Part shown: in pieces, positions 62,317 through 64,000 of the stretch
Numbering within the stretch: position 1 is the first letter of the stretch
Layout of the letters: every line of letters starts with the position of its first letter
Assembly: GCF_025698545.1 (NCBI RefSeq)
Contig: NC_068575.1
Span: forward strand, 59,839,980-59,903,979
Length of the DNA stretch: 64,000 nt
From: Gossypium raimondii
Taxonomy: Eukaryota; Streptophyta; Magnoliopsida; Malvales; Malvaceae
Direction of reading: 5' to 3'
Position numbers and translations under genes: made by a program
The notes under the pieces: generated by a model
The model's input: the letters and a program-made list of their open reading frames with translations, nothing else
The model's database searches: none
What the model was told of the DNA's origin: nothing

Positions 62317-62600
62317 TTTTATACACTGCCGAATTTGATTTGTATATAGATATACTATACATTGCCGAATTTGAATTGTTTATAGATATACATTACCGAA
62401 TTTGAATTGTTTATAGATATACATTGCCGAATTTGATTTGTATATGGTTATACATTGCCGAATTTGATTTATATATGGATATACATTGCCGAATTTGATT
62501 TGTATATGGATATACATTGCCAAATTAATTTGTATGTAGATATACATTGCCGAATTTGATTCGTATATGGATATATATTGTCGAATTGATTTGAGCATTG
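62317..62600 (+). repeat. About 31-bp minisatellite in the outer LTR
   Basis: About nine units built on GATATACATTGCCGAATTTG plus ATTTGTATATG; typical period 31 bases with some shorter units. Directly visible. The inner LTR has no such block. Confidence 0.88.
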
Positions 62601-62708
62601 GATGACTGGTTTCGTGCATGAATTGATTTAATTACGAAGTTGAAAGCTCCGAATGAACCTTAGTAAATGTATTGGATATTGATGTCATGATATTAGGACT
62701 TCCGAGGT

Positions 62709-62925
62709 GTGATTTCGTGTAATACCATAACTAGGCTATTGGCATCGATTTGTGATTTTGTGTAAGACCATAGCTGGGCTATTGGCATCGATTTGAGATT
62801 TCGTGTAAGACCATAGCTGGGCTATTAGCATCAATTTGAGATTTCGTGTTAGACCATAGCTGGGCTATTGGTATCGATACGAGATTTTCATGTAAGACCA
62901 TGTCTGGGACATGACATTGGTACGA
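62709..62925 (+). repeat. 43-bp minisatellite in the outer LTR
   Basis: Four to five units built on GATTTCGTGTAAGACCATAG plus CTGGGCTATTGGCATCGATTT, the last one worn. Directly visible. Confidence 0.88.
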
Positions 62926-64000
62926 TACATTATGTACGAGTTTTCCTAAGTACACTTAGTGTTCCAAGTGGTTCAACGGGTAATCCAAAGATTATGTCAA
63001 AGAAAAGACAAGGTATGATCATGTTGAAAGGATACAAGTATGTACGAAAAATTCATGAGTAATGAACTCGATGTATATTGGACATTTTGGCAATAATGTA
63101 AATGAGTAAGTCATACTTATGAGAATGATCTTGTGATGACCTTGTGATTATAGGTCTATACTTATGAGGTATAAATATGTGGTAATTTTGATTGATGAAT
63201 GTGTGAGGCTTTTAGGCCAAATTAAATTGAGACATGATATGTTTAAGTCTTTGTTGTTGATATATAGGTGAAATTGGTCAATGAATGGCATGTGAATATA
63301 TGATAATGATTAGCTATTGGAATGACTAGTTATGGATATGCTTTGGTGTTATGTGTGTCGAAATAAATGTTAATACAAAGAAATCATGAAAGATTAAAAT
63401 TTGCAATAAAATAGTTTTGAACAGTAACAATTGTATAACTTTGAAAACTCACAAAAAAATTGTGGAAATCGCATTAGAGGTTGAATAAGACATTAAATTA
63501 AATTTTATTGAGTCTAGTTTCACATAGAAGAAACGATGTAAGCAAAAGAATCTCATATTATGAGATATTAGAATTTTTGTGAGATAAGGTCAGAATAATT
63601 TCGGAATCTCCTGTTCTGACTTTGGAAAATCATTAAAAATTGTATAAAAATAATTATGGGTTAGAATTTATATGATTAGAATTATTAATGAGTCTATTTT
63701 TCAAGAGAAATAAACAGAAACATCATTCGAATTCCGTACTAAGAGATAATTAATTTTTAGAGAAGAAAGGTCGGAACTGTCAGACAGCAGAACAGAGACG
63801 ACTTTGAAGAATTAACTGTACTTATTGGCAAAACCAAAAAAATTTAAAATTTTATGATAAGAATATATGTGAGTCTAGTTTCAGCAAAATCAAGCGGATC
63901 TTAATTTTGAGTTCTGTAGCACAAGATATAAATAATTTAGTGACTATGACTTGAGTAGATAGCTTAATGTGAACATGAGTAAATAGTGGAACTATGTGCA

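Larger units (their letters stand above)
61445..64000 (+). mobile_element. Outer LTR, right part, continuing past the window
   Basis: After the GTTCT duplication the outer LTR resumes. 63411-63990 is homologous to 59240-59830 of the inner LTR (shared TGAGTCTAGTTTC, GGTCGGAACTGTCAGACAGC and TGTTCTGACTTTGGAAAATC phrases), offset about 4.2 kb. No gene. Two minisatellites are listed separately. The right end is outside the window, so its duplication cannot be checked. Confidence 0.75.

Overview
This is eudicot nuclear DNA. The genes are interrupted by many short GT-AG introns, the spacers are very AT-rich, and there are many short inverted-repeat elements and LTR pieces. The proteins look like conserved angiosperm proteins, and several repeat families recall Malvaceae/cotton (Gossypium). 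That placement comes from recognition and was not tested by a search. I see no prokaryotic operons, CRISPR arrays, organellar inserts or tRNA/rRNA genes.

Nine host genes can be modelled, eight complete and one cut by the window edge. On the minus strand, a filament-like plant protein (263-3498) runs off the left edge. It is followed by RPL8/uL2 (7809-9001, +), a parvulin prolyl isomerase of PIN1At type (9757-11368, +) and a VND-clade NAC transcription factor (17298-18905, -) with an apparent GC-AG intron. Then come V-ATPase subunit c (25812-27245, +), a LARP1B/C-like La-motif protein (33812-36460, -), a METTL23-like methyltransferase (41451-42920, +), a clade D PP2C phosphatase (44765-47051, +) and a NIP1-like RING-H2 protein (50085-51417, -). 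Exon joins were checked for reading frame: every complete model closes without a frameshift. The genes do not form a pathway cluster; each has its own promoter. RPL8, PIN1 and VHA-c are housekeeping types, and the VND-type factor belongs to a xylem regulator family.

The spacers are mostly mobile-element debris. Two families of non-autonomous elements have 8-bp target duplications of the hAT kind. One is GC-rich with TAGACCTGTCCA ends (37399-37798 and 39353-40022). The other is about 233 bp with CAGGGGCGAAGCC-like ends (21701-21932, 28694-28926, about 28936-29172, and 52314-52548, the last inside a probable tRNA-derived SINE). Several longer fold-back elements lie at 4.4, 6.2-7.5, 13.8, 14.4-15.0, 26.6 and 53.7-54.5 kb. 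Decayed LINE pieces are present (an RNase H-like domain at 29.9-30.3 kb; ORF1 joined to endonuclease at 57.2-57.9 kb), and there is a gypsy gag remnant at 30.5-31.6 kb.

The right end (57981-64000) is a nested structure. A 3264-bp solo LTR with a perfect 5-bp duplication (58181-61444) is inserted in a related LTR that continues past the window. Both LTRs carry their own minisatellites. I found no convincing new multi-gene system. The items most worth following up are the nested LTRs with internal satellites, the two hAT-like families, the GC-AG intron, and an unexplained minus-strand leader or small-gene signal at 19.9-20.8 kb.
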